This document shows positions 4,965 to 5,943 of a DNA stretch of 5,943 nt, piece by piece; the first letter of the stretch is position 1; each line of letters starts with the position of its first letter. The DNA is from Deltaproteobacteria bacterium. Its GTDB lineage: Bacteria > Desulfobacterota > Desulfobacteria > Desulfobacterales > JAFDDL01. Position numbers and translations under genes: made by a program. The stretch spans positions 1 through 5,943 of the forward strand of contig JAFDDL010000251.1 of the NCBI GenBank assembly GCA_019310865.1, written 5' to 3'. The notes beneath the pieces are model-generated. The model saw only the letters and a program-made list of their open reading frames with translations. It did not search any database and had not been told where the DNA came from.

Positions 4965-5943
4965 ATGAGTTTAATTTCACAAGTCCTGGATCGGATCGCA
5001 ACGGCTGCGGACGCCGTTTTCGGGGAGAAGCCGGAAAATGTAAAGATCGGCTTTCCGCCCAATATCGAAATGGGAGATCTTACCGTGGAATGTTTTCCAC
5101 TTGCCAAGCAGTTTCGCAAATCGCCCGTGGCCATCGCTGCCGATATTGCCGATCGGCTTAAATCGGATGATTTGATACAAGGCGCCACTGCGGCTGGTCC
5201 ATACGTCAATTTAACCCTTTTGGGCCACCGGTATTTTAGAGAAGCCTGCAAGAATATTTTTGAAAACCAACCGTTTAAGTCACCATCGGACGCATCGGCC
5301 GGTCGACGGATCATGGTGGAATATCTCTCTCCCAATACCAATAAGCCGCTCCATCTGGGCCATATTCGAAACGGGGCGCTTGGTATGGCCATCTCAAATC
5401 TCTACGAATCGGTGGGGCATACGGTGGTCAAGGCCAACTTGATCAACGACCGGGGCGTTCACATATGCAAGAGCATGCTTGCCTGGCAGAAATATGGAAA
5501 CGGCGCCACACCGGAATCCGAAGGCCTGAAAGGGGATGTCTTTGTGGGCAAATGGTATGTTCGGTTCGGCCAGGAGGCGCAAACCGACCCATCGCTTGAA
5601 AGCGAGGTCCAGGCCATGCTCAGGCGCTGGGAAAAAGGAGATCCGGCCACCGTTGAAATCTGGGAAAAGATGAATCACTGGGTTTATGACGGTTTTTCAA
5701 AGACCTATGAAACACTTGGACTGAAATTTGATGCCTTTTATTATGAATCCCAGACGTATCAACACGGTAAGGGGATCATTGATGAAGGTCTGGGAAAGGG
5801 TGTGTTTGAAAAAGACGCCAAGGGCAACACCGTGTTTTCGCTTCCCATTGAGACCTTCGGCAAAGACGAAAATGGGGCGGTCAAACGGATCACCGTGCTG
5901 CGGCCCGATGGCACAAGTCTGTATATCACCCAGGATATCGGCG
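4965..5943 (+). CDS. argS: Arginyl-tRNA synthetase, N-terminal 326 residues (3' end outside window)
   Basis: ArgS is a class I aminoacyl-tRNA synthetase that charges tRNA-Arg with arginine in the cytoplasm. The plus frame is open from ATG at 4965 to the right edge. The N-terminal tRNA D-loop-recognition (Add-1) domain occupies about residues 1-90 and contains FPPNIEMGDLTV. The catalytic domain begins near residue 112. Its class I signature is HLGH (130-133) within VEYLSPNTNKPLHLGHIRN (118-136). LINDRGVHICKSM (159-171) and DGTSLYITQDIG (315-326) follow. The KMSKS-equivalent region and anticodon-binding domain lie outside the window. GGAG (4954-4957) is 7 nt before the ATG. The wording of the catalytic domain, especially DRGVHICKSMLAWQKYGNG, recalls the Bacteroidetes-type ArgS more than the E. 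coli enzyme. The gene is divergent from the rpsF operon, 211 nt away. Confidence 0.96.
   Translation, partial: MSLISQVLDRIATAADAVFGEKPENVKIGFPPNIEMGDLTVECFPLAKQFRKSPVAIAADIADRLKSDDLIQGATAAGPYVNLTLLGHRYFREACKNIFENQPFKSPSDASAGRRIMVEYLSPNTNKPLHLGHIRNGALGMAISNLYESVGHTVVKANLINDRGVHICKSMLAWQKYGNGATPESEGLKGDVFVGKWYVRFGQEAQTDPSLESEVQAMLRRWEKGDPATVEIWEKMNHWVYDGFSKTYETLGLKFDAFYYESQTYQHGKGIIDEGLGKGVFEKDAKGNTVFSLPIETFGKDENGAVKRITVLRPDGTSLYITQDIG

Noticed and set aside
4961..5392. Minus-strand open frame of 143 codons
   Set aside because: It is antisense to argS, which is certain from the HLGH motif and flanking domain sequence.

Overview
The window holds a conserved housekeeping locus. The most likely source is a mid-GC bacterium of the Desulfobacterota (former Deltaproteobacteria, Desulfobacterales-like). 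This rests on the gene order rpsF-rpsR-DUF2232-rplI-dnaB, the long form of HflX, and an S6 protein with an Ala/Glu-rich tail. It is a judgement from remembered family features, not a database search. I see no mobile element, CRISPR array, rRNA or tRNA gene.

Layout. Positions 4753 down to 1 (minus strand) form one tightly packed probable operon: rpsF (S6), rpsR (zinc-type S18), a DUF2232/YybS-like multi-pass membrane protein with a GTG start, rplI (L9), dnaB (replicative helicase, no intein) and hflX (ribosome-associated GTPase). hflX is cut by the window edge just before its GTPase domain and has no stop here. Junctions are 1 nt (rpsF/rpsR), 37 nt (rpsR/DUF2232), a 4-nt ATGA overlap (DUF2232/rplI), 0 nt (rplI/dnaB) and 33 nt (dnaB/hflX). 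Positions 4754-4964 are a divergent intergenic region. It carries a probable rpsF promoter with a perfect TTGACA box, a GC-rich leader hairpin touching the rpsF ribosome binding site, and an AT-rich stretch that must drive argS. From 4965 to the right edge (plus strand) lies argS, truncated at its 3' end after 326 codons.

How the genes fit together. S6 and S18 bind each other on the 30S platform, L9 is a 50S protein, HflX acts on 50S subunits or stalled ribosomes, and ArgS charges tRNA-Arg, so most of the locus serves translation. DnaB couples it to replication, as in many bacteria where rplI and dnaB are adjacent. The DUF2232 membrane protein is the only gene without a known function.

Points worth a second look: a JAMM/RadC-like H-T-H...S-x-x-D signature in the N-terminal extension of HflX; two identical 17-bp repeats with 9-nt homopolymers in the DUF2232 gene; a recent-looking 21-bp duplication in the S6 tail; a candidate S6:S18 autoregulatory leader; and an ArgS that reads like the Bacteroidetes-type enzyme. 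No wholly new system is evident.
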